Source: an uncultured Bacilli bacterium
GTDB taxonomy: Bacteria; Bacillota_I; Bacilli_A; RF39; UBA660
Reading direction: 5' to 3'
Assembly (NCBI GenBank): GCA_947591455.1
Contig: CANQDC010000007.1
Span: forward strand, 1 to 33,611
Length of the DNA: 33,611 bases
Shown here piece after piece: positions 1 to 9,383 of the stretch. How positions within the stretch are numbered: position 1 is the first letter of the stretch; every line of letters begins with the position of its first letter. The notes under the pieces were generated by a model that ran no database searches, was not told the DNA's origin, and saw only the letters and a program-made list of their open reading frames with translations. The translations under genes were made by a program, and so were the position numbers.

Positions 1-56
1 CTTTCAATTTACTACTATATTTTATCTAATGCTTGAATGTTTTTCAAGTATTATTT

Positions 57-2132
57 TTAGTTAACGCTGTTTTTCTTAATGATTTCTTCAGCGATAGATT
101 TTGGAACTTCTTCATAGTGATCTTTTTCCATTTGGAAGTTTCCACGACCTTGTGTATTACTTCTTAAATCGGTTGCATAACCAAACATTTCAGAAAGCGG
201 TACCATGGCCGTAATTCGTAATGTATTTCCAATAGATTCTTGTCCCATTGGGCGTCCACGACGAGATGTTAAATCTCCCATAACATTTCCCATGTATTCT
301 TCTGGAACATCAACGACTACTTTCATAATAGGTTCCAATAAAACAACTTTACATTTATTTTTAGCTTCTTTTAAGGCTAAAGAAGCAGCAATTTTAAATG
401 CCATTTCACTAGAATCGACATCATGGTAAGATCCATCATACAAGGTTGCTTTAACATCCACCATCGGATAACCAGCTAAAACTCCACCAGCCATAGCTTC
501 TTGCAATCCTTTATCAGTGACTGGAATATATTCACGAGGAACAACTCCACCAACAATTGCATCAACAAATTCATATCCTTTACCTGGATTTGGTTCAAAT
601 TTAATCCATACATGACCATATTGTCCACGACCACCAGATTGTTTAATATATTTCCCTTCACATTCACCAACTTGCGTAATGGTTTCACGATAAGCAACTT
701 GAGGTCTACCTTTATTGCATTCAACGTTAAATTCACGTTTCATACGATCAACAATTATATCAAGATGAAGTTCTCCCATTCCAGATAAAACTGTTTGACC
801 AGTTTCTGGATCTGTCTTAACACGTAATGTAGGATCTTCTTCAACTAATTTATTAATGGCTAACGCCATTTTATCTTGATCATTTTTAGATTTTGGTTCA
901 ATAGCTATATCAATAACAGGTTCTGGGAATTCCATACCTTTCATAATACAAGGATTTTTTTCATCACAAAGAGTATCGGCAGTTGTTGTATTTTTAAGAC
1001 CAACGGCCGCAGCAATTTCACCAGCATACACTTCATTAATTTCTTTTCTTTGATTGGCATGCATTTGTAAAATACGTCCAATTCTTTCCTTTTCCCCTTT
1101 AGTTGAATTTAATACATAAGAACCACTGGTTAACACTCCAGAATAAACACGGAAAAAGGCTAAACGACCAACAAATGGATCTGTCATAATTTTAAAAGCT
1201 AACGCTGTAAATGGTTCAGAATCGCTTGGATGACGTTTTACATCATTGCCATTCTTATCCGTACAATCAATTGCTTCAACATCCGTAGGAGCAGGTAAAT
1301 AGTCAACTACCGCATCAAGTAATGATCTTGTTCCTTTATTACCTAAAGCATCAGCACATAATAATGGGAAGAATTCTACTGATAAAGTAGCTTTTCGAAT
1401 TGCTGATTTTAATTCATCTACAGCAATTTCTTCTCCATCAAGATATTTCATCATTAATTCTTCATCAAAATCAGCTACCGCTTCAATTAATGTTGTTCTA
1501 TATTTCTTTGCTTTTTCCATCATGTCACTTGGAATATCAATTTCTGTAAGCTCTTGTTGATCCGTTCCGTCATATTGATAAGCTTTCATCGTAACCAAAT
1601 CAACATAACCATTATAATCAGATTCAGCCCCTATAGGGAGTTGAATAGCTGCAGCATTTGCACCTAAACGTTCCTTGATCGTTTTCAAACTAAAGTAAAA
1701 ATCTGCACCCATTTTACCCATTTTATTTGCACAAATCATTCTAGGTACTTTATATTCATTCGCTTGACGCCATACTGTTTCAGCTTGTGGTTCTACACCA
1801 GCTTGAGCATCTAATAAAAGAATAGCACCATCTAAAACTCTTAGTGAACGTTGTACTTCAATAGTAAAATCTACGTGTCCTGGAGTATCAATAATATTTA
1901 AACGATATCCATTCCAATGGCAAGTGGTAGCTGCAGAAGTAATTGTGATACCTCTTTCTTTTTCTTGCTCCATCCAGTCCATTTGAGATTCGCCTTCATG
2001 AGTTTCTCCAATTTTATGTGTAATTCCTGTTAAGAATAAAATTCTTTCCGTGGTAGTTGTCTTTCCAGCATCAATATGAGCCATGATCCCAAAATTTCTT
2101 AAGTGATCAATTGGAACATCTCTTTTTCCCAT
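57..2132 (-). CDS. fusA: Elongation factor G
   Basis: N-terminus [30 protein letters not shown] and [10 protein letters not shown] motifs; 691 aa; follows rpsL-rpsG. Confidence 0.98.
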   Translation of the reverse strand: MGKRDVPIDHLRNFGIMAHIDAGKTTTTERILFLTGITHKIGETHEGESQMDWMEQEKERGITITSAATTCHWNGYRLNIIDTPGHVDFTIEVQRSLRVLDGAILLLDAQAGVEPQAETVWRQANEYKVPRMICANKMGKMGADFYFSLKTIKERLGANAAAIQLPIGAESDYNGYVDLVTMKAYQYDGTDQQELTEIDIPSDMMEKAKKYRTTLIEAVADFDEELMMKYLDGEEIAVDELKSAIRKATLSVEFFPLLCADALGNKGTRSLLDAVVDYLPAPTDVEAIDCTDKNGNDVKRHPSDSEPFTALAFKIMTDPFVGRLAFFRVYSGVLTSGSYVLNSTKGEKERIGRILQMHANQRKEINEVYAGEIAAAVGLKNTTTADTLCDEKNPCIMKGMEFPEPVIDIAIEPKSKNDQDKMALAINKLVEEDPTLRVKTDPETGQTVLSGMGELHLDIIVDRMKREFNVECNKGRPQVAYRETITQVGECEGKYIKQSGGRGQYGHVWIKFEPNPGKGYEFVDAIVGGVVPREYIPVTDKGLQEAMAGGVLAGYPMVDVKATLYDGSYHDVDSSEMAFKIAASLALKEAKNKCKVVLLEPIMKVVVDVPEEYMGNVMGDLTSRRGRPMGQESIGNTLRITAMVPLSEMFGYATDLRSNTQGRGNFQMEKDHYEEVPKSIAEEIIKKNSVN

Positions 2133-2144
2133 ACAATAATCCTC

Positions 2145-2612
2145 CTACCATCTATAATGAGCAAATGCTTTATTTGCTTCAGCCATTTTGTGAGTATCTT
2201 CACGTTTTTTAACGGCACCACCAGTACCCTCAGCAGCATCCATAAGTTCATTAGCTAAATTAATAGCCATACCTTTACCATTTCTTAATTTGGCATAATT
2301 AACAATCCAACGTAATGCCAAGGCTTGACTTCTATCATCATTAACTTCAATTGGAACTTGATAATTCGATCCACCAACACGACGTGACTTCACTTCTAAT
2401 GCTGGTTTAACATTTTCTAAAGCTTGGTTATAAACTTCAATTGGTTCCTTACCAGTTTTTTCTTTTATAATATCAAATGCATCATAAAGAATTTTTTGAG
2501 CGGTTCCCTTTTTTCCATCTAGCATAATTTGATTAACTAATTTTGTAACAACCTTTGAATTATACACTGGATCAGGTAATACATCTCTTTTAATTGCTCT
2601 TTTTTTACGCAT
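2145..2612 (-). CDS. rpsG: 30S ribosomal protein S7
   Basis: [41 protein letters not shown]; str-operon context. Confidence 0.98.
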   Translation of the reverse strand: MRKKRAIKRDVLPDPVYNSKVVTKLVNQIMLDGKKGTAQKILYDAFDIIKEKTGKEPIEVYNQALENVKPALEVKSRRVGGSNYQVPIEVNDDRSQALALRWIVNYAKLRNGKGMAINLANELMDAAEGTGGAVKKREDTHKMAEANKAFAHYRW

Positions 2613-2633
2613 CTTAAACTCCTCCTTTAACTA

Positions 2634-3047
2634 TTATTTTTTTGGTTTCTTTGTTCCGTACTTACTACGGCCTTGTTGTCTATTTTGAACGCCTTGCGTA
2701 TCTAATGTACCACGTACAATATGATAACGAACACCGATTAAATCCTTAACACGTCCTCCACGAACCAAAACAACACTGTGTTCTTGTAAGTTATGTCCTT
2801 CTCCTGGAATATAAGCATCTATCTCTTTACCATTTGAAAGTCTAACTCTGGCATATTTACGAAGAGCTGAGTTCGGTTTTTTAGGTGTTTTCGTTCCAAC
2901 ACGAGTACAAACTCCTCTTTTTTGTGGGCTTTTTTGATCAGTTTGTTTTCTTTCAAGTGTATTTAAACCTACATTTAAAACAGGACTTTTACTTTTTCTA
3001 ATTTTCTTCTTTCTCTTATTTGTAACTAATTGGTTTATAGTAGACAT
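2634..3047 (-). CDS. rpsL: 30S ribosomal protein S12
   Basis: MSTINQLV..., [61 protein letters not shown]. Confidence 0.98.
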   Translation of the reverse strand: MSTINQLVTNKRKKKIRKSKSPVLNVGLNTLERKQTDQKSPQKRGVCTRVGTKTPKKPNSALRKYARVRLSNGKEIDAYIPGEGHNLQEHSVVLVRGGRVKDLIGVRYHIVRGTLDTQGVQNRQQGRSKYGTKKPKK

Positions 3048-3136
3048 ATTGTCCTCCTTTCATTAACACACACCCTGGTGTATCAAAAATTGATTTAAAT
3101 CAGGTTCTAAGAGACCTTAGAACCAAAATAAAAATT
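3048..3136 (-). promoter_or_regulatory. Structured 5' leader of rpsL-rpsG-fusA
   Basis: About 90 nt between promoter and ATG; perfect hairpin GGTTCTAAG-AGAC-CTTAGAACC at 3103-3124, palindrome TGATTTAAATCA at 3091-3102, short ACAC/GTGT stem at 3070-3081. Confidence 0.5.
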
Positions 3137-3143
3137 CACAAAT

Positions 3144-3172
3144 AATATATCACTACATTATATGTAAGTCAA
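3144..3172 (-). promoter_or_regulatory. Sigma-A-type promoter of str operon
   Basis: Minus strand TTGACT - 17 nt - TATATT. Confidence 0.75.
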
Positions 3173-3191
3173 TAAAAAGTATGCAATTTTT

Positions 3192-3548
3192 TTACTTCTT
3201 ATAATTTTTTGTTTTATATTTTTCACATTTTATATAGCCTTTATATTGATAGACTTTCCCCTTCATTGTCACTTCTGCATATCCATCACAAGTTTCATTC
3301 CCATTTTGTAAATGATCCAAAAAACCATTTTCTATTAACTCTGTAGAATCTGTAAGTAAACGATTGCCTTCTGTTGGATATAAAAATTTAGCATCAACAT
3401 ATTTTTTTTCTGCATCGACAATCTTTTCCTCTAATTTTCGATAATTAGATATTTTATTTTTATAAAAAAAGCCAAAAGCAGTAAGCATTGTAAAAATTAA
3501 GATAAGAAATACTGCCCATACAATAAAAACTTTTTTCATTTTATCCAC
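3192..3548 (-). CDS. Small single-TM extracytoplasmic protein; possible paralogue of the next gene
   Basis: N-terminal TM helix; C-terminal pattern ETCDGYAEVTMKGKVYQYKGYIKCEKYKTKNY resembles TTCKGYALVSKENGELQFTPYIVCDHYATEGY at 3551-3991. Confidence 0.6.
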   Translation of the reverse strand: MDKMKKVFIVWAVFLILIFTMLTAFGFFYKNKISNYRKLEEKIVDAEKKYVDAKFLYPTEGNRLLTDSTELIENGFLDHLQNGNETCDGYAEVTMKGKVYQYKGYIKCEKYKTKNYKK

Positions 3549-3550
3549 AC

Positions 3551-3991
3551 TTATTCACCCAATCTCCAAGCTTGATATCCCTCAGTTGCATAATGATCAC
3601 ATACAATATAAGGAGTAAACTGTAATTCCCCATTTTCCTTACTAACCAAAGCATACCCTTTACAAGTGGTCTTTTCTTCAGAGGGTTGTAATTCTGATTC
3701 ATTTAAAAGGTTATATTCTTTTAGATTATTCGTTGTAACCGTTATAGTCCCCGAACCAATCTCCTCATGATAGTATTTTTCAATATATTCACTAGCAGCA
3801 CTTTTCACGTTTTCCTCCACAGTCACATACGTCACTTGGCCTTGGATTTCTCTAAAAATTTCTCCTACACCATTGGACAATTGGAGAATAAAAAACACAG
3901 CTACTAACAAAAAAAACAATATAATAGCACATAAAATTAGCATTTGATTTAAGCCCCAACCATGATTATTTATTGTCATATAAACCACCAA
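3551..3991 (-). CDS. Small single-TM extracytoplasmic protein (pseudopilin-like layout)
   Basis: N-terminal TM; conserved C-x-GYA-V-...-YI-x-C-xx-Y-x-T-xx-Y tail shared with 3192-3548. Confidence 0.6.
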   Translation of the reverse strand: MVVYMTINNHGWGLNQMLILCAIILFFLLVAVFFILQLSNGVGEIFREIQGQVTYVTVEENVKSAASEYIEKYYHEEIGSGTITVTTNNLKEYNLLNESELQPSEEKTTCKGYALVSKENGELQFTPYIVCDHYATEGYQAWRLGE

Positions 3992-4027
3992 CCAATTTCG
4001 TTATTATAAAGTATTATTAAAAATTAA

Positions 4028-4345
4028 TCAATTATTTGCACCGCAAGTTCTTTCTTTTATTAAAAATGGGCCAAATTCAGAAGCCATAAGACAATTACGA
4101 CTATATCGAATGGCTTTATATCCTAAACCATTACAAATATAAGTCGTTCCATCTTCATATTCATGTTCTACTTCACTTAGACAAAACATCGGACTTTTTT
4201 CTTGACGAACTCTAAAATAATCGGTAAAAACCATGACAATCCAACAAAATAACAAGATAAGCACAATTATTTTTAAAACAAATATTAACTTTTTTTTCAT
4301 AGTATCACCTATGATAATTATACCGAAATAAAAAAATGAATTCAA
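4028..4345 (-). CDS. Small membrane/secreted protein of unknown function (start may be the internal MKKKLIFVLK)
   Basis: KKKLIFVLKIIVLILLFCWIVMVF TM helix, Cys-containing tail YICNGLGYKAIRYSRNC...ERTC. Confidence 0.5.
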   Translation of the reverse strand: MNSFFYFGIIIIGDTMKKKLIFVLKIIVLILLFCWIVMVFTDYFRVRQEKSPMFCLSEVEHEYEDGTTYICNGLGYKAIRYSRNCLMASEFGPFLIKERTCGANN

Positions 4346-4395
4346 TAGTTTAATTTCTGATTAAAAAGACTGGTCGATTCTTTCCATAAAAAGAA

Positions 4396-5658
4396 TTACT
4401 TTTTAAACAAAATATTTTTAATTCTTACTCTAGAAGGAATTTGTTCTTGCAAAGATTCATTTAAATTATGAAATAAAAGCATTAAATGCGTACGAGCCAA
4501 TAACAATTGTTGGTTTTTTTCTTTTTCTTCTTGTACATAAAATTCATAATCAGATCTTTGGACAAATACTTTTGCATAGGAATTCATTTGATGATATTCT
4601 CGACTATTGCTTGCTTTTTTTATAATTGCTTGTTTAATATTTTCAATTAGAATCCAATCACATTCTTTTAATTCCTTTTGATAAGTTAAAACTCGCTCAG
4701 CAATTTTAAAGATTTTATTTTCTGCTATTTCAAAATTTTTAGAAGCAATAAATGTAGCCAAATCAGAAATATCTATTTTTTCTAAAATATACAAATCATC
4801 ATTATCCCGAATCTCTTTAGGAACTTTACTATAATAATCTTTGATATTATAAAAATTCAAAAAAGTAGTATCCTCCAAATTTAAATAAGAACATACAGAA
4901 CAATCTACTTTTTGATCAAACAATTTGATTTGACAAGCCAAATTTGTGAAATCAACCATGTTATTTTTTTGAAGATAAAAAACCCATTCATTGGCCCAAA
5001 GTTGATTTTTTAATAATTGCAAAAATAATTCTGATTTTTTCATAACATTTTTATTTAAATAAGAAAAAAATGATTCAATTAATATTTTTATTTCTCGCTC
5101 TTTTATTTCCGACGAAGTTCTATTTAACTTTCCAACATTAAAATTAGAATCGAAAAGATTTTCTAACATACTAGGGCCATAACCATCTTTGGAAATTAAT
5201 AAGATAGTATCATAAAGAAAATTTACTTTCTTAGATAAAGGAATATTTGATGTTAAAAACTCATTGATAAAATTTTTAGAAGTTTTATATACTTTTTCTA
5301 AAAAATTATATCTCTTTTTACTTTCTAAAGATTCTATGAAATATTTTTTAATTAAATTCAAGCGAAAATCTTCTTTAATTTGAATATTTATCCCATATGA
5401 TTTACATAATTGTTTTAAATCAGAAGATTCCTCTTGATAATTTGCCAATATTTCTTCAATGCTATTCGCCTTAAATGGAACCATAACTTCATTATCTTCT
5501 AAATCTTTAATCACTTTATCTAAAAGAGTATAACTTTCAAGTGAAACTTTTTCTTCATCTAAGCTTTTATAAAAAGTGAGCATATCACATAATACTGTTA
5601 TATTCTTTTCATAATTTCTAATTTTTTCTTCAATAGAAGTTTTTATTAATTCATTCAT
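4396..5658 (-). CDS. Hypothetical helical protein, 420 aa
   Basis: Long intact ORF; no recognisable family motif. Confidence 0.7.
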   Translation of the reverse strand: MNELIKTSIEEKIRNYEKNITVLCDMLTFYKSLDEEKVSLESYTLLDKVIKDLEDNEVMVPFKANSIEEILANYQEESSDLKQLCKSYGINIQIKEDFRLNLIKKYFIESLESKKRYNFLEKVYKTSKNFINEFLTSNIPLSKKVNFLYDTILLISKDGYGPSMLENLFDSNFNVGKLNRTSSEIKEREIKILIESFFSYLNKNVMKKSELFLQLLKNQLWANEWVFYLQKNNMVDFTNLACQIKLFDQKVDCSVCSYLNLEDTTFLNFYNIKDYYSKVPKEIRDNDDLYILEKIDISDLATFIASKNFEIAENKIFKIAERVLTYQKELKECDWILIENIKQAIIKKASNSREYHQMNSYAKVFVQRSDYEFYVQEEKEKNQQLLLARTHLMLLFHNLNESLQEQIPSRVRIKNILFKK

Positions 5659-5700
5659 TTCGTATACCCCACCGATTCATTTATTATCCCTGATACAAAC

Positions 5701-5731
5701 AAAAAACTATTGATCATAAAATAGTCAATAG
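5701..5731 (-). terminator. Intrinsic terminator after rpsR
   Basis: CTATTGA ... TCAATAG stem followed on the minus strand by a T-run. Confidence 0.7.
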
Positions 5732-5732
5732 C

Positions 5733-5948
5733 TTATTTAACATATGGTATTAAAGCCATAAATCTTGCATATTTAATTTGTTGTGCAATATGTCTTTGAT
5801 GTTTTGCACATGCACCTGTCATACGTCTAGGCATAATTTTGCCTTTTTCATTAATATATTTATTAATAATCATTACATCTTTATAATCAACACTTTTACC
5901 AGCGCACATTTGACATATTTTTTTCTTTTTTCTACGAAACTCTGCCAT
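5733..5948 (-). CDS. rpsR: 30S ribosomal protein S18
   Basis: RRKKKKICQMCAGKSVDYKDVMIINKYINEKGKIMPRRMTGACAKHQRHIAQQIKYARFMALIPYV. Confidence 0.97.
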   Translation of the reverse strand: MAEFRRKKKKICQMCAGKSVDYKDVMIINKYINEKGKIMPRRMTGACAKHQRHIAQQIKYARFMALIPYVK

Positions 5949-5964
5949 CTACTAACTCTCCTCT

Positions 5965-6411
5965 CTAAAATGGTAAATCATCATCACTTAACGCTATTTC
6001 TTCTCCAAAATCTTTAAATGGATCTTCTGTAATATCAGAAGAAGGTAATGGACTATCCATATCTGGTTTAGTCACAGAAGATGCTTCAGTGCTATTTTTA
6101 GATCCTAAGAATGTTACATTATCGCAAATAATATCAGTAGTATATCTTTTTGTTCCATCTTGCGTATCATAGCTTCCAGTTTGAATTCTACCTTCAATAG
6201 CTACTTGTGTACCTTTCGTACAATATTTAGCGATATTTTCAGCTTGTCGACGCCATGCAACACAATTAATAAAATCTGCTGTTCTTTCACCATTTTGATC
6301 TTGATAAGTTCTAGTCACAGCCACTGTAAATCGGGTTACATTTGTTCCACCAGCAGTTGTACGCATTTCTGGATCTCTTGCAAGTCTACCAATTAAAATT
6401 ACTTTATTCAT
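5965..6411 (-). CDS. ssb: Single-stranded DNA-binding protein
   Basis: MNKVILIGRLARDPEMRTTAGGTNVTRFTVAVTR; acidic C-terminal DDDLPF tail. Confidence 0.97.
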   Translation of the reverse strand: MNKVILIGRLARDPEMRTTAGGTNVTRFTVAVTRTYQDQNGERTADFINCVAWRRQAENIAKYCTKGTQVAIEGRIQTGSYDTQDGTKRYTTDIICDNVTFLGSKNSTEASSVTKPDMDSPLPSSDITEDPFKDFGEEIALSDDDLPF

Positions 6412-6415
6412 ATTC

Positions 6416-6706
6416 TTACTCCTCGTCTAATTTAATAATTAGATGTCTTAAAATATTTTCATTAATAAAAGCTTTTCGATCTAATTCCTTAATCGTTTCA
6501 TTATTAGCTTCAATTGTCATTACATAATAGTAACCACTAATTTCTTTTTTTATTGAATATGCTAATTTTTTTTCACCAAGTTCATTAAATTCTACTACTT
6601 TACCACCATTTTCTGAAACGGTTTGCTTCATAAACTCTGCTGTATTTTTTATTGTATCTCCTTCATTTGTAGATTTTACAATAAACATAACTTCATATTT
6701 TTTCAT
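6416..6706 (-). CDS. rpsF: 30S ribosomal protein S6 (start refined to MKKYEVMF)
   Basis: MKKYEVMFIVKS..., GEKKLAYSIKKEISGYYYVMTIEA; rpsF-ssb-rpsR order; GGAGGTG RBS upstream. Confidence 0.95.
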   Translation of the reverse strand: MKKYEVMFIVKSTNEGDTIKNTAEFMKQTVSENGGKVVEFNELGEKKLAYSIKKEISGYYYVMTIEANNETIKELDRKAFINENILRHLIIKLDEE

Positions 6707-6782
6707 TATTCTACACCTCCTTATGGTCAATTTGGCTTTAAACTAAAATTTAAAGCAAGGAGTAAATTCATACTCGCCCTAG

Positions 6783-6811
6783 ATTATAGCAAAAAAAACA
6801 TGGCTTGTAAA
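6783..6811 (-). promoter_or_regulatory. Promoter of rpsF-ssb-rpsR
   Basis: Minus strand TTTACA - 17 nt - TATAAT with TGC extended -10. Confidence 0.8.
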
Positions 6812-6860
6812 TGTTTATTTGTCGTTATAAAGTATATGTTTTTTAACTAAACATTATTTA

Positions 6861-7535
6861 TTAATCATCTTTATAAGGAACACGATATCTTTTTTTACTA
6901 AAACCTTCTCCTCCATAAATACTGGATTTTTGAGTTTGTAAAGAATCAAGAAACATTGCCAATCTACCTTGTCTTTCTTGTAAGGAATCATTAGCCAAAA
7001 ACAAACGAATTAGTTTATGATAATAAAATTTCTTTTGAAAGTATTCAAAGAAATCATCATATTCCTCTTCCCTTAACAAATTAAATTCTAATTTTTTTAA
7101 TTGATAAAAAGGCAGGGTATGAAAAATAGAAACATATTCAGTATCTTGATTTTTCTTTAATTGATCCATTTCCAATAATAATTTTAGATTCCCATCACGC
7201 ATTCCTTTTTTGACTAAATCATCGAGAGAATAAGTATTTGAATGACTTTTTACCGTTTGAAACAAAGGTTGAATTTTTTTTTGATCCTTTTGTATATAGA
7301 TTTTCTTTAAAACAACTTCATTAGGGGGAAAGGATATTTTATAGAAATCTAAATGAGTAAGAATACCCGAATAAATGACAGAATATTTATCTTTGAAAAA
7401 TTCTTCTGCATTATAATATTTCAAAGTAATAGCATCGATTCGTTCTAAAGAAGAAGATAAAAACACATAACAAATCGTTTTCTCTTCTAAACCACAAAGT
7501 TGTACTTCTAAAATCAAATAGACTGCTTTATTCAT
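6861..7535 (-). CDS. Hypothetical protein, 224 aa
   Basis: Intact ORF; no recognised motif. Confidence 0.6.
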   Translation of the reverse strand: MNKAVYLILEVQLCGLEEKTICYVFLSSSLERIDAITLKYYNAEEFFKDKYSVIYSGILTHLDFYKISFPPNEVVLKKIYIQKDQKKIQPLFQTVKSHSNTYSLDDLVKKGMRDGNLKLLLEMDQLKKNQDTEYVSIFHTLPFYQLKKLEFNLLREEEYDDFFEYFQKKFYYHKLIRLFLANDSLQERQGRLAMFLDSLQTQKSSIYGGEGFSKKRYRVPYKDD

Positions 7536-7547
7536 AATTCACACAAT

Positions 7548-8198
7548 TTACTCTTTAGAATTTCCAAATAGTCTTAATAATTCTAAAAATATATTAATAT
7601 AATCTAAATACAAATTTAAAGCACCAATAATTGCTAAATTATTTTCATTGATATTACTATGTGCTAAGAATTTGATTTTTTGAACATCATAAGCAGTAAA
7701 GCCTATAAAAATTAAAAGAGTAATCATGCTAAGAGCAAGATCAAAAGTTTCACTACCAATAAAAATATTGATTAAAAGACAAATAACTACCGCTAGTAAA
7801 CCCATCATTAAAAAGGAACCTAATTTAGTTAAATCAATGTTAGTAAAATAGCCAATAAGACCAAAAATTAAAAATAAGAAAGCAGCAATTAAAAATATAT
7901 ACAGTATAGAGGTTATTTCATAAGCAACAAAAATAGAAGAAAATGTTAAACCAGATAAAAAACTATATAATAAAAAGCAGATTTGAGCCATGGTTTTACT
8001 CATACGATGAATCCTGGCCGATAAAAAGATAACCACACCTAATTCTACAATGATTAAAATGAAATAATTCACACTCTTAAAAACATTAAAAAGCATAACT
8101 TCATTACTCGCCACACCAAATCCAGTTATAAAAGTAATGAAAAGACCGATAAACATCCATAAAAATGTTTTACTCATTATTTTATTATTCATAAACAA
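7548..8198 (-). CDS. Bax inhibitor-1 / YccA family membrane protein
   Basis: Seven predicted TM helices; ...FIGFTAYDVQKIKFLAHS...NLAIIGALNLYLDYINIFLELLRLFG C-terminus typical of BI-1. Confidence 0.9.
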   Translation of the reverse strand: MFMNNKIMSKTFLWMFIGLFITFITGFGVASNEVMLFNVFKSVNYFILIIVELGVVIFLSARIHRMSKTMAQICFLLYSFLSGLTFSSIFVAYEITSILYIFLIAAFLFLIFGLIGYFTNIDLTKLGSFLMMGLLAVVICLLINIFIGSETFDLALSMITLLIFIGFTAYDVQKIKFLAHSNINENNLAIIGALNLYLDYINIFLELLRLFGNSKE

Positions 8199-8240
8199 AC
8201 TCCTCTTATTTAGTATACCATAATTTTATGATTTTAATAA

Positions 8241-8267
8241 AAAAGCATTCTTAAAAAAAAGAATACT
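8241..8267 (-). terminator. Intrinsic terminator of ychF
   Basis: AGTATTCTT / AAGAATGCT 9-bp stem (one GU) followed by TTTTTT; the ychF TAG stop lies in the stem. Confidence 0.75.
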
Positions 8268-9366
8268 AAACATTAAAGCGAAAATAAACAATATCTCCAT
8301 CTTCCATAATATAATCTTTACCTTCTAAATAAAGCTTGCCAGCTTCTTGTACTTTTTTTTCATCTCCCAAAGCTTCTAAATCATTAAATTTCATTATTTC
8401 TGCTTTAATAAAACCTCTTTCAATATCACTATGAATTAACCCGGCACATTTTTTAGCATTGGTACCCTTTTTAAATGTCCAAGCACGTACTTCATCTTTT
8501 CCAACCGTAAAAAATGTTTGTAAGCCTAATAAATCATACGTAGCAAAAATAAGTTTATCTAAACCACTATAATGAATACCAATATCATTTAGAAAAGCCT
8601 TTTTATCAGATTCTTCTAATTCAGCCAATTCTGACTCCATTTTGGCACACATAATAATGACTCCAGCATTTTCCTTGCCAGCATATTTTTGAACATCTTT
8701 TGTATATTCATTTCCCTCTACTACAATATCTTCTTCCATTACATTCGCTACATAAATCAATGGCTTTAAAGTAATAAAATTAAAAGGTTTTAATAGGAAT
8801 AATTCTTCTCCATCAAAAGCAATCAATCGTAAAGCTTTATTCTCTAATAAAGCCGTTTGAGCTTTTTTCAAAACAGCTACTTCTTTTAAAGCATCTTTAT
8901 CTTTCGTCGTTTCAGCCTTTTTGGCTATTTTTTCAATCCGATTTTCGATAATTTCTAAATCAGCGAAAATGAGCTCCAAGTTAATAATTTCTATATCCCG
9001 AATTGGATCTACTCCACCCTCTACGTGAATAATATTTTCATCTTGAAAACAGCGTACAACTTCTACAATAGCATCCACTTCGCGAATATGAGATAAAAAC
9101 TTATTTCCTAATCCTTCACCTTTAGAAGCACCTTTTACTAAACCAGCAATATCAGTAAATTCAAAAGTAGTTGGTACTACATGATTTGGAACATACATTT
9201 TTTCTAAGAATTCTAACCGTTGGTCTGGAACCGTTACTACCCCTACATTAGGATCAATCGTAGCAAAAGGATAATTAGCAGCCAAAATATTTTTTTTAGT
9301 TATTGCATTAAAAAGTGTCGATTTGCCCACGTTTGGTAACCCAACAATTCCCGCCTTTAATGACAT
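8266..9366 (-). CDS. ychF: Redox-regulated ATPase YchF (start refined to MSLKAGIVGLPNVGKST)
   Basis: GLPNVGKSTLFNAIT, ATIDPNVGVV, TDIAGLVKGASKGEGLGNKFL; RBS GAGGTGATGAATACATG. Confidence 0.97.
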   Translation of the reverse strand: MSLKAGIVGLPNVGKSTLFNAITKKNILAANYPFATIDPNVGVVTVPDQRLEFLEKMYVPNHVVPTTFEFTDIAGLVKGASKGEGLGNKFLSHIREVDAIVEVVRCFQDENIIHVEGGVDPIRDIEIINLELIFADLEIIENRIEKIAKKAETTKDKDALKEVAVLKKAQTALLENKALRLIAFDGEELFLLKPFNFITLKPLIYVANVMEEDIVVEGNEYTKDVQKYAGKENAGVIIMCAKMESELAELEESDKKAFLNDIGIHYSGLDKLIFATYDLLGLQTFFTVGKDEVRAWTFKKGTNAKKCAGLIHSDIERGFIKAEIMKFNDLEALGDEKKVQEAGKLYLEGKDYIMEDGDIVYFRFNV

Positions 9367-9383
9367 GTATTCATCACCTCTTA

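Noticed and set aside
28-52. Hairpin CTTGAA/TTCAAG after fusA as terminator
   Set aside because: Short 6-bp stem and no following T-run on the minus strand; the window ends before tuf or other downstream genes could be checked.
205-1070. ORFs on + strand at 205-429, 501-788, 876-1070 and - strand 476-736
   Set aside because: Shadow ORFs overlapping fusA in other frames; no family resemblance or RBS.
3541-3549. Perfect DnaA box TTATCCACA (another at 25072-25080), with parAB nearby, suggesting oriC
   Set aside because: Isolated single boxes inside or at gene starts in an AT-rich genome; no cluster, no dnaA/dnaN, no AT-rich unwinding region around them.
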